Under the pieces are notes generated by a model. That model was not told where the DNA came from. It saw only the letters and a list, made by a program, of their open reading frames with translations, and made no database searches. A stretch of DNA of 64,000 nt from Strix aluco (Eukaryota; Chordata; Aves; Strigiformes; Strigidae): assembly GCF_031877795.1 (NCBI RefSeq), contig NC_133935.1:87657791-87721790 (forward strand), read 5' to 3'. Both the position numbers and the translations under genes were made by a program. Shown in pieces: positions 1-10,729 of this stretch (position 1 is its first letter; every line of letters begins with the position of its first letter).

Positions 1-181
1 TTTAAACTGATAAAAATTAAATCAGTCTTTTACAACGTACTGGAAAGCCTGAAATAGAGTCTCTCTATTTTTATGTGGTGTCTGGCTGGACTGGAACATA
101 AATGGGCTATTGAAACATTTGGTGGAAAATCACTCTGACCTTTTCTTTTTTTGTGCCATAACCTCCTCTTTCCTCTTGTAG
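1..181 (+). other. CEP41 intron (3' part)
   Basis: Non-coding sequence ending in a pyrimidine-rich tract and an AG acceptor at 180-181, directly before the first visible CEP41 exon. Upstream CEP41 exons lie outside the window. Confidence 0.8.
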
Positions 182-2400
182 TGTGATAAGTGGCGTTGGT
201 GAACTGGATATAGAAAAGGACACTCCAAAAAAAGTGGACACTCAGACTAAAGACATGCCTTATCCCGACTGCCCCTTCCTGCTTTTGGATGTACGAGACC
301 GGGATGCGTACGACCAGTGTCACATTATTGGAGGTGAGGAGGCCAGAATCCCACAGCAGCCCAGTGTCAACTGGGATCATATATTCAGCTTTTTGTGTTG
401 TTTTCTGGCTGGCTTCATTTTTTCCCCCATGCTGGGACACCGCTTGGGTGCAGAATGCTCTCAGCACTCATCCTGTACACCCATCTTTCCTGGAAGATAG
501 ATGAGGGGAGCAAGCTAATGTTAATCCCTTATTCAGTGGGTTTTCAGGTCTGTTGCACTCTAACAAGTCTGTGTCAGTTGTATTCCAGGTAGGTGTTTAG
601 CTGCTGTATGAATTTTCTCTCTTTTTTTTTTTTTTTTTTCTTTCTCCTCTGCAGCTTATTCCTACCCTATTGCAACGCTGTCTAGAACCATGAACCCATA
701 TACAAATAGTATTCTGGAATATGTATCCTTTACGTATAAAGTGCTGGAATGGGGGGATGTTGGTGGGGGCTTCCAAAAACAATCAGAGCAAAAATAATTA
801 GAGCTGTGACCAGGACAACGTTTAACCACCAAAATCTGGGGATTTCAAGAGGGTGGGAGGGGAGGTCCTTTACACTGGCTGTGACTGCCTGGTGTGGCTC
901 CACTGCCACCATCAGATGCTGGATTCTAGTTCCTCAAGGCTGTCAACACCTCTTGACTCCAGCGGGAGCTGCCTGAATTTGGCTTTTCTTGGGATTTTGG
1001 CTGCTGAAGGCAAAGCCGTATTACTTGGACACCCGTCCCCTGCTGTTGCTGGAGCACTGGGCTTCTTGAGGGATGCATTGATCAAATCCTTTCACTTCCT
1101 CTCAGCACCTTGATGAGGATTGGCTTTTCTCTGGAGGAGAGAAAGAGGATTATTAGCTAAGATTAGGCTGATAATTTCCCAGATTGTTAGATTGTGAGGC
1201 CTGCAGGGAAGAGGGGAGGTTGTACACGAAGGTGCTTCTTGCTATTGCCTGTTACTAACCAATCACAAGTTAATCCTTAGCTCTTTTACCTATCAGAAAA
1301 ATGCACATGGAAAAATTATCATTTTGTATGACAATGATGAGAGGTTAGCGAGCCAGGCTGCGACAACCATGTGTGAGAGGGGCTTTGAGAATTTGTTCAT
1401 GTTATCTGGAGGTAAGTGGGGATGGGCAGGACTCCCTGAGATCTCGGGTGGGTAGGTCGAGAGCGGAGAGCAAGGGTTGAGTGAGCTGGAGATTGAAAAA
1501 AGCTGGATATTCAGCTCTGTTGAGTGTTTTATTTGTGACTGGTAAAATTTGTGATCTATACGTCTACAGGCCTGAAGGTCCTTGCACAGAAGATCCCAGA
1601 AGGTCTGATCACCGGCTCATTCCCCGTGTCCTGCCAGGTGGCAGCTCCCACTGGATCTGCCCGTAAAAAGGCCTCTCCCAAAGTGCCACCTGCACGTGCT
1701 GAAAATAAATGGAGATTTTCTGCAGATGATCTACAAAAGATAAAGTACTACCTGGAAGAGGAACGCATTCCTTCAGACACTGCCAGTAAGACTCCAGGAC
1801 AAATGCTGCAGCCACTTTCTTTAGCTCTTGAGCCTGCCCTGCAGCAGTTCTCTGCTTTTCTATATTCTTTCCATGACACTGCTGGGAGAGGGAGAGTTTT
1901 TTTCTAAACTGACTGTGAAGATCCATCAAAACCTGTGCTATGCCAGTCCCAGAGGACTTAAATCTTATATAGCTACATGAGGGCAAAATCCTGGGCCTGC
2001 TGACGGTGGGCATATACCATTCTGCCCTCTATATTTAAATGTCTGTTACTGGTGATTAATAAATTTTTCAAATTCTTAGCCTGCACAGCTAGATAGAGAC
2101 TGCCCAGAACCCTGCACTGAATTATTCATGGGTCTGTATATTTACAGTGAGAGCTGGAGAGCCGACGAAGACCAACAGATCATTTGTGTGTCCTTGTGCT
2201 CAGTCACTTACACAGCTTCTGATATTTGGGTGGTTTTTGTGTTGGTTTTTTTTTCCACAGGCCGTCTCAGCCGTGGTTCTTCAGGCCGCGATTCCAAGGT
2301 GACAACCGTGAGGAGCAGCCCCAGCACCGCTGGCAACGTGGGATCCCTCACTGCCCGCTCGCTCAGCAGGAGCAGCTTCCAGAACAGGCCGTGGAAATAA
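182..2400 (+). CDS. CEP41: CEP41, centrosomal protein 41 kDa, last five coding exons
   Basis: Five exons with GT-AG borders: 182-333, 655-722, 1297-1411, 1570-1785 and 2261-2400 (stop TAA 2398-2400). Their peptides read through in frame: a rhodanese domain ([34 protein letters not shown]; then [18 protein letters not shown]), a linker with [20 protein letters not shown], and a basic, serine-rich tail ending RPWK. CEP41 is known to act at the ciliary base and axoneme in tubulin glutamylation. The rhodanese active-site loop reads LYDNDER, with Asp where an active sulfurtransferase has Cys, so the fold is probably non-catalytic, as in other CEP41 proteins. The 5' exons are outside the window. 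The next gene, CPA1, is convergent. Confidence 0.93.
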
Positions 2401-5400
2401 GCAGCCGTGTTTTCTTCCGCTGAATACCTGAACGTCCAGGTTCTGGGAACCCCGAGCAGTGCAGCCTATTTGTCATTTTAGGAATCTGCAGAGAAAAGGA
2501 GCAGTGATATATAAATGGCAGCTCGGGTAAGGCTGGGGCAGCTGGAACAGTTGACGTTTTGTAGAAGCAGGAACGGGGTCACTTTGGCAAGGCTGACTTT
2601 TAGGTGCAGTGTCAGGACAGAGTTGATATCACTGATTTTGTAGAGGAGGGAGGATACTGGTAGTAAAGCCTGCAACCAGTAGAAATGGTTCTGCCCAGCT
2701 TGTAGTTCAGACAAATGAACTCATGTCTGTAACAAACACTCTCCCCGTGCTGCGCCCGGAACCACGGACTGTGCGAACAGGAGAACATATGTGAAAGTAA
2801 ACAGGCCAGAAGTCATCTGTGGACAAAAACCCTGGTGTTTTGTAGCAGAGATACAGACGTTCAGCAATTTGCCAAAATGTTGAAGAGAGGATTCCGTGAG
2901 GTTTTTTTTTTAAAAAATTTATGTTAATGAACAGAAGTATTTGTAATAAAGTTGGTTTTGGAAATAATGTCCAGCGTAGCACTGTAACCTGACAGTCGTG
3001 TTTACTCATGGACAGTGTGTGAAACAATTCTGTATTTTTAAAGGTGAGCTGGAGGAGACAATAACTGTTTTCTCGCTTCTTTTTTTCCTTTACTGCCTAA
3101 AAGGTTTGCCTTCTAACTGTGCTTTTTCTGCTTTGTTCCTTGCTGTGGCTACGGAGAACTACTGTGTGGTGGTTTTGGTTCTAAATGAGATTAAATGAGA
3201 GAGTAAGGCTGCCAGATGCAGGTTTTTAGCTGGGTTTTAGCTGACATGTCTTAGGGCAAAATCACTTGTGCCCTTCTTCTTGGTGTGCAGGCAGAGTGTC
3301 TCTTTAGTTTGACTGTGTACCACTGGTTTGCTCCTTTTCCTACTTGCCAGAGCAGGTTGCTGGTCACTGGAGCTGCAGAAAACTCTGACATACGTGGAGG
3401 AACCAGTCACTCTTCTGCTGACAAAGCTGACTTCCCTCACCATCGTACAGGCAGCTGCAAGTCGAGGTTAGGAGACAGAACACCATTTTGCTTCATAAAA
3501 TGCTTTTGTGATAGTTGGAGGCAAACTGTGTTCCTCAGTGGAGCAGCAAATAGCTCTGCAGTTCCAGTCCCTGACAGAGGCTGGAAATTTATTCCCAGTT
3601 ACGCCCTTGCCAGTGTTTTTTGAGTAGCTTCTTTATGGTTAGGGTCACTGAAGGGAAATTTTCTTCTGCCCTCTCACCAGGGTCCCTAAAATCTAGCAGG
3701 GACCATGAATCTGGTAACAGAACAGGGTGTGAAGATTTCATAGACAATAAGTATCACAGCTTTCAGCAAATCCGTGCTTCCAGCACACCAGTATTGGCTG
3801 GGTGACCCAGAAATCATCTGAATCTACCCAGTGACAAAGCAGAGTTTCCTACTAGAGACACTGTAGGTAGTTACGGAGAGGTCCTGCTCTCTAGCCTTTA
3901 CCTAAGGTATTGCTCAGCTTTGGCTTCTTGGTCTTGTGGGTTTTGTGCATGGCTTGGTGGGTTTTGGTGTTGGGTTTTTTTTCCCCCTTTTTGAAGTAGA
4001 CAAGTGATCTTCAACAGACCCCAAAATTCACCTGTGGTGCAGATCATCAGGGGATAATTCTGGTGAAGGGGCAAGGTGAGAGAAATTGTACGTAATTTCC
4101 AGTTTGCAGTTTAAGGCTCAACATCCCTGAGTGCATTTATCAAATTTATTGTGTCTCCATGAGTCTTAAATCAGAGGAGGGCCGATATGGGGACTCATTC
4201 TGACGAGAGCTGTAACCTCAGTCCTCTCCAGAGAAGAGCGAGGTGATCAGCACAAACCTCTGCTGCGGTGTCAGGATCCCCCAGAGGGAGAATGAGGGAG
4301 AAATCAAGGGATATAAGGCAGAGCCAGCATTTAAAATGTACCAAACAAAGTACTTCAAAGAGCTGAATGCCCCTGTGTGTTCAAATATATTTTTATATGT
4401 AACAAAATCTGATTGCAGAGAGGTAACTTAAAGCTCCCAGCTTCCCAAGGAGGTCCTTGGATGCTTTAAGTTGTACAAACCAACTCTAATTTATACACAC
4501 TGCGAGTCAGGCTGGTCAGGGCTGAAGATAACGGGTCTGGTTGTGCCTTATTTCAGCCCATCCCTAGGAAGCTGGATGCATCTCACAGTCTTACTGCTCT
4601 GCTTTCTCACCTTCCTACTCGATCACATTACTGGAAGACTTCTTGTTGGTTTAGTTGTAGGTGTATTTATTTTGAATGAAGTAGCTTGTCCTCCTAGCTC
4701 AGACCAGTTGGCTTTCTGTGGAACGGCAGCATCACTTCTTAAGAAAAAAGTGTTTATTTAAATGGTCTGAGCCTAAAGCAGGAGCTGTAGAAACCTGGTT
4801 CTTGTCTGCACTCTTCTTCACTCACAGCCTTGGGCAGCTGACTCGCCTCTGGGGGCTTTAGTGGCAACACTTTTAGGTGGCCTAATAAAATAAATAAAAG
4901 CTAAATAAAGATTTCAGAGGAGTTTGGTACTGAAGCATGGCAGAAATACCCCATTTAGCTTTGAACATACAAACGTGGCTCACGCAGCTGCATAGTCTGA
5001 GCTTGATGCCCTGAGTCTGCTGCTCCTTCCTGCTCCATACGGCACCTCCATTTTTATGAAATAAAAACATTGAACGAAGGAGCATCTCCTGCATAATTCA
5101 GATGGTAGCTTGCCTGAAAAATTGATTTAACTGAATGTGCACAGGAGAGGTGAGAGCCAAGAGAATCATTTATTGTGTGTTTGAAAGACAGGGACCAGTA
5201 CAGCACACGGGGTCCCACTGGTGTGTGAGTAGGGGGTATTTCAACTCCGTGAGCATGCAGAAATGTTGTTAAAGTTGTAAGCAAATATAAAATGCCTCTG
5301 TCTGAAAATGGAGATGAGACGTGGGGGGTCATGTGTGTCGCCTTAAGTCCTGATTTTGCTATCCAGCTGTGGGAGATGGATCTGAAATCTCTGGCTGCTC

Positions 5401-6156
5401 TGGGCTACGGGAAAACCTCCTGAAACAGACGGACAAAACTAGTCTGAGCTGTTTGAGATCCTTCAAATCCAGGGCATCAAAGGGAGAACTGAATGTACTT
5501 TCCCATCGTCTTGATGGTTTTGTATGGTTTTGGACTTTTGACTTGGTGTTTTTTTGGAGAAGAGAGTCAAACTCTATGGAGTCTGGGAGTTTTAATTGTT
5601 TAATTTAATAAAAAGTGAATGCCACCGTATGGCTGAACGCTTCTTTTCAGTTTGAGTGTTGACAGCTAACAGAGAGCGTGGCATGGCACCTGCAGAAGCT
5701 GGGACTTGGCAGGAGCTTGGCTCCCTCCTCCAGCAGAGGGTGAGGAGGGACCTTTCAACCAGCACCACAAGTGTTCAACCACGAAAATACGCAGAATAAA
5801 TCGTGTTAACCCGATTGCGTCACGTCCCAGAGCCACCCCAGCAGGGCTGGGGAAAGGGGACACCCCTCCTGCTGCCACAGCGGTGTCCGAGTTCTCTGCT
5901 TTGCCCAGTAAGTGTCAAACTGAACCTTTTCCCCTTCCATCCTCTACCAGAGCAGAGGGAAAACAAGCACCTTCCTTTTGTGTCCCACTATTTTCATGCC
6001 CTTTTAAATCCCTTCTCGGGCCACTGGGCCAGCGCGCGCTGTTTATGTTGGCTGCCGCCCGCAGGAGCGCTAAGTCAGCCTCCAAAAAAGCTTTCTGACA
6101 TGATTTAGACAAAAGAGAAAACAACAAAAGGCATTTCTCATCTTTCTTCACACTTA
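2401..6156 (+). other. CEP41 3' UTR and convergent intergenic region
   Basis: No coding exon is recognisable between the CEP41 stop and the CPA1 poly(A) signal. AATAAA motifs on the + strand at 2945-2950, about 4884-4895 and 5607-5612 are candidate CEP41 polyadenylation signals, so the 3' UTR could be about 0.55 kb or up to 3.2 kb. Short open frames here show no family resemblance. Confidence 0.6.
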
Positions 6157-6162
6157 TTTATT
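6157..6162 (-). terminator. CPA1 poly(A) signal
   Basis: TTTATT on the + strand is AATAAA on the - strand, about 22 nt past the CPA1 stop codon at 6184-6186. A very short 3' UTR is usual for pancreatic zymogen mRNAs. Confidence 0.75.
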
Positions 6163-6183
6163 GTGTTCTTTTCCTCCCCACGG

Positions 6184-9100
6184 CTAATTCAGATGGTCCC
6201 GCGCGTGCAGCATGATGACCTTCAGCGCCAACCACGTCTCCTGGGCAGTCGGGACGATCTGTTTGGCGGGGAGCAGGAACCCGTAACGCCCCGTGTCCCG
6301 CAGCTCAAAGGTGAAGGAGTACTTAATGCCCTGATTGTATGTCCAGTCGATGGTTCCTCCGCTCGCTTGATCTGAGGGGGGAAACAACGGAAGGAACGCG
6401 AGGCGTCGGTCGCTCGGCGTCGCACAGGGATTTCATGGGACGTTTCGTCTCAGCCAAGGTGTGAGTGATTTTGGTTTGTTTTGGGGAGAACCCCTCCTGC
6501 ACCCCCCATTACTTACAGATGGTGGTGATGATGCTGCCGTACTTGTAGTTAGTGCCATACAGAGAAGACAGAGCTGCGACCGCCTTTGCAGAAACCTCAT
6601 GCTGGGAACACACAGAAGGGAGAAAGATGAGCCAAAGAAAGGAAAAACCTGCAGGATATAACCTGCGGGAGAAGTTTTTCACTTGTGCCACAGGCAAAAA
6701 GGATGCCAAAGCTCATTATCCTTGGCCTGGGGGGTCTTCTTGGCTTGCCAGTGCCCCCTCCGTGGGGCATGATGGAGGTTGCTCCTCCTTGGAGGAGGAG
6801 AGCAGCCTCACATCATCCCAGCCCCCTTCAAACTGTCAGCCCTACCAGTTCCTTCTGGTCAGGCACTGGAGTCCTGGTGTAGCCGTAGGGGTAGAGCAGG
6901 AGTTGGGAGTAGCTGTGGATGGAGACAAAAGCCTTGATGTTCCCGTGGTTCTTCACAAAGTCCACGATGGCCTTCACCTCGGGCTCCGAGTTGGCGTAGG
7001 GTCCGTGGTACGTCTCCGAGCAGGGGTTTCCACTGGCCCCAGGCCCTGTGGAGAAGTGAAAACACAATCTGGGCGTTTGGTGGCTTTGGTTGGGTGACTC
7101 AGAGAGTCACACGGACAAAGAGGTTTTTCCATTTCCAAGCCTGAGAGCTTTTCCCACCCCTCAGCTGCTTGGTGGCCAGTGAGGACCATTCTTGGGGCTC
7201 CTCCTAGATGTTTGTATGATGGCTTTCACTTATGGTCCCCACCACACTGGTCACTAGGGGACACCAAAACCCTGGTGGAACCCAAACCCATGTCTCTGCC
7301 ACGGAGAGCAAGTCCCATCCCTTCCCCAGGGGACAGCAGTGGATCTTTCTCAACCAGAAATGGCCTCAGAACCTCCACCCCGGACAGCAAATGCGAGAGC
7401 TCTGACCTCCAAAACCTGCATCCCAGTTGCGGTTGGGGTCCACACCGATGCAAGCAGAGCCCGATTGCTTGGACCTGGTCTTGCGCCACATGCGATTCTG
7501 GAAGGGAAGAGCCAGCTCAGCTGGTGGCTGGGGCTGGAGGTCCACCAGCACCTGATGTCTGGGGCAGTTTAGCAGGTCATGGTGGGTCCCTTCCCATCCC
7601 ATGGAAACGGGGACAAGGAGGCTTTGATCTTTTAGGGGCCACAATGAGCAGCACCCCAAGCCTGCTCCCCAGCCCCATCCAGCATGGATGTAGGAGCCAG
7701 GGAATCACAGAATCCCAGAATCATCTCGGTTGGAAAAGCCCTTGAAGATCCTCCAGCCTAACTATGAACCTCACCCTGACCGTTCCCAACTCCACCAGAT
7801 CCCTCAGCGCTGGGTCAACCCGACTCTTCAACCCCTCCAGGGATGGGGACTCCCCCCCTGCCCTGGGCAGCCCATTCCAACGCCCAACAACCCCTTCTGC
7901 AAAGAAATCCTTCCTAAGAGCCAGTCTGACCCTGCCCTGGCGCAGCTTGAGGCCATTCCCTCTTGGCCTGCCGCTGGTTCCTTGGCTCAAGAGACTCATC
8001 CCCCCTCTCTGCACCCTCCTTTCAGGCAGTTGCAGAGGGCCATGAGGTCTCCCCTCAGCCTCCTCTTCTCCAGACTAAACCCCCCCAGTTCCCTCAGCCG
8101 CTCCCCATCACACCTGTGCTCCAGACCCTGCACCAGCTCCGTTGCCCTTCTCTGGACACGCTCGAGTCATTCAATGGCCTTTTTGGAGTGAGGGGCCCAA
8201 AACTGAACCCACTCATCGAGGGGCGGCCTCACCAGTGCCGAGTCCAGGGGTAAGATCCCTTCCCTGTCCCTGCTGGCCACGCTAGAGCTGATACAGGAGA
8301 GGAGAGGAAAGCTGGGCTGGTACCTGGGTTTGGGTGAAGGCAAAGCCGTCGGGGTTGGTAACAATCTCCAGGAAGATGTCCATCTTGTCCAGGACAGAGG
8401 CCAGACCTTCATCATTCTCATGATCCAGGACAATCTACAGAGGACAGTGGTTTTGGGGCTCCCTGGCACTGCTGGATCACCATCCCCTCCGTGGGGTCAG
8501 CCACCCACTGTCCACAGTGGCTGCAGGACCTTGTGGCCCTTTGGGGACGTAGGGCGTGGCCGGGAGGTGCCCGTACCTGCTTGGCGAACCAGACCCCGCT
8601 GGCCTGCGTCACCCATTCGCGGGAGTGGATGCCGGTGTCGATCCAGACGGCCGGACGGTTCGTACCCCCTTTGCTGAACTGGAAAGAGCAGAGACTGGGG
8701 GGTTGGTTTTGTCCTTGCCCCCTCTCCGGTCACCCCACAAACCCCAAATCCTCACCTTGAGCACGTAGAGGGGGCGGTTCTCCGTCGACCGACCGATCTC
8801 CAGCTTGCTGACCAGGTTGGGGTTTTCAGCCACCAGCAGGTCCATGAAGGTGTAGATCTGGGGGAGACGGATTGGGGGGGGGGGTGGGGGGGGTGTGTGT
8901 CACTCCCAGCTCACCCCCTGCCCTTGCTGCATGTGGAGCAAAAGGGCTTTACAAGAGCAATTCCAGAATGCCTAAAATACCCCAAATTTTGTGCTTTCTC
9001 ACCTCATCCAGGGTATGGTAGGAGGCATAGTTGAAGGTGTTGGTGGTGACTGGCATCTGGCGCCGGCCACGAAGCATCTCCATCTGCTCCTGGTCCAGCA

Positions 9101-9916
9101 GTTCCTGGGGGACATGGGGCAGGATGAGCCCTTGTCCCGCATTGAGCCCTCCCCCTGCATCTTCCCCACCTCCCCTCCGCCACCGCTGACCTGCACATCC
9201 TCGATCATGATGGAGTAGGAGACGCCGTTGGCCTCCAGGTGGGCTTTGAGGGGCTGTAGGCTGGGGAAGGGCACGCGGACATCGACCGGGTGCCCGAGGC
9301 CACGGGGTGCCAGCCAGAAATCCAGCTGGAGGAGGAGAAAGCGAGATGGGGGGTTCAGAGTCCGTCTTGGGCCGCCCCCCGCTTCCCTGTACCAGCTTGT
9401 GTCTTGTTTCTCCCCAACTGGTCCCCATCATCCCACATCCAGCCCCCCCCCAGACCCATCCCTGCTCTACAGTGTGGTTTGGGGGGGACACAGGCTGGTG
9501 GAGAGGGTGTCCCCAAAAGTCCCCCCCTGCTCGTTACACCCAGTACCTGCAGCTCCTCGAGGTCCTGCAGCTCCTGCACCTTCTGCAGCTCCTCATCGCT
9601 GGTGGGGATGATGCGCAGCACCTGGTGCCTGCGGGGTCAGGGGGTGCTGGGGGGGTGGCAAGGCCAAGCTCCGACCTCCGTGGGTCCAGCCTAACCCCCA
9701 TCCATCTCCCCCCTACCCTGGGGATTTGCGCTGAGCCTCTTCCCAAGGGGGGGTCTGTGCTCCCTCGGCACTGAACCAGCTCCTTCTGCCCTGACTGGTG
9801 CCACCGTCCCCATCCCGGCCACCCCCCCACCACCATCCAGCCCCCCCTTACCCAACAAAAGTCTCGGTGCCAGCGGCTGCTGCCACCAGCGCAGCCAACA
9901 ACACGAGGCCCCTCAT
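6184..9916 (-). CDS. CPA1: Carboxypeptidase A1 (pancreatic procarboxypeptidase A1), 420 aa
   Basis: Eleven coding exons, in transcript order: 9916-9852, 9628-9547, 9325-9191, 9104-9003, 8857-8756, 8678-8577, 8434-8324, 7497-7407, 7045-6846, 6601-6517, 6371-6184. They total 1263 bp with no break. A secretory signal ([16 protein letters not shown]) leads into an M14 activation propeptide (exons 2-4) and the zinc peptidase domain. Visible catalytic elements are IHSREW (Zn ligands His69, Glu72; Arg71), NRMWRKT (Arg127), DPNRNWDAG (Asn144-Arg145), SIHSYSQLL (His196), YQASGG (Tyr248, codon split by the last intron) and FELRDTG (Glu270). Thr at position 268 (SFTFE) fits the A1 specificity for smaller hydrophobic C-terminal residues. 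The start is the only ATG giving a signal peptide. Position next to CEP41 matches mammalian CPA1. Expected to be secreted by pancreatic acini and activated by trypsin. Confidence 0.95.
7703..8298 (-). mobile_element. CR1 LINE, 3' fragment, in CPA1 intron 7
   Basis: The + strand begins with the complement of the CR1 3' terminal octamer repeats (AATCACAGAATCCCAGAATC) and continues through the typical 3' UTR and end of ORF2. The element is therefore 5'-truncated and lies on the - strand, with its 3' end at the low coordinate. It shares very high similarity with the copies near 11.3, 19.0 and 19.9 kb. The 5' edge is approximate. Confidence 0.88.
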
Positions 9917-9963
9917 CGTCAGCCGAAAGAGTCTGTCTGGTGTCCTGACAGCACCCCGGGGCC

Positions 9964-9970
9964 TCTTAAA
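9964..9970 (-). promoter_or_regulatory. TATA-like element of CPA1
   Basis: TTTAAGA on the - strand, about 50 bp upstream of the CPA1 ATG (9914-9916). The distance fits a TATA box with a short 5' UTR, as in other acinar zymogen genes. Confidence 0.5.
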
Positions 9971-10019
9971 TCCCATCGGGATGGTGGCCCCTGGCCCCGC
10001 CCCCCCCCCCCCCCCCCCC

Positions 10020-10036
10020 CAGCTGTCCCCTTTCCC
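10020..10036 (+). promoter_or_regulatory. Candidate PTF1 (E-box + TC-box) site upstream of CPA1
   Basis: CAGCTG at 10020-10025 is followed after 5 bp by TTTCCC at 10031-10036. An E-box and a TC-box one helical turn apart is the bipartite site of the acinar factor PTF1 (PTF1A/E-protein/RBPJ or RBPJL). It lies about 105 bp upstream of the CPA1 ATG, next to a long C run (about 10000-10020). Binding is inferred from the motif alone. Confidence 0.45.
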
Positions 10037-10040
10037 AGGG

Positions 10041-10700
10041 CCGTGGGAAGGCTCCGGCTGGCACCTGCCAAGGTCAGGCCCTGCCGTCCCCCCCCCCACC
10101 CCACCACGGCACTCCCAGTCCCGGCCAAACCTGTCCCAGGAACTGGCCGGGGCCGTCGGTGAGTCACAGGGAGGTGCCCAAATCCCACCGCCCACGGTGT
10201 TTGCGGCGGGGAGGAAGAGGATAAATTTGGGGCCAGAAAGTGCGAGATGCAGATTCTCTCAGGGGGTGGATGGGAGGGGGGGAGGACTCGTTCAGCTGGA
10301 TACCTAAACCGTGGCCATGGTGGTGGCGGGGAAATTGGTTTAAAGTTTGGCACAGGACAGAGGTCAGAGTGGGTGACGGTCAGCCCAGGTGGCAAAAATA
10401 AACCAGGAAATTTCTGAAAACACTTTGCACCCAGCGATGGCCCTGAGGGGGCCCGATGTCCCTGGGGGAGGGATGATGGAGCCATACTGCCCAAAATCCC
10501 ACAACTTTGGGTTTTGTTGCCCAAAAACCACCCCAAGTCCTTCAGGGCTGTTGGCCTCAAAGGATGGGGACTTGTAGGGCCGGAGCCACAAGGCGGGAAA
10601 ATAAACACCTGCAGGGCTGGGAAACGTTTTTCACTGCTTTTTGAAGTCTAGCATGAAAAAATAAAGGCACCAGCCTTAAACCATGAAATTTCCAGGATTA
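10041..10700. other. Intergenic, CPA1 to CPA5
   Basis: About 660 bp between the CPA1 promoter and the 3' end of the CPA5-like gene. It is GC-rich with C and G runs. I see no exon or repeat I can name. Confidence 0.5.
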
Positions 10701-10706
10701 TTTATT
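10701..10706 (-). terminator. CPA5-like poly(A) signal
   Basis: TTTATT on the + strand (AATAAA on -), about 24 nt beyond the stop codon at 10730-10732. Confidence 0.75.
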
Positions 10707-10729
10707 GAGACAAGGGGGAGGTGCCGGGT

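Noticed and set aside
4471-4761. A 96-codon frame with a hydrophobic stretch in the CEP41 3' region
   Set aside because: No family similarity or conserved context; probably chance within a 3' UTR.
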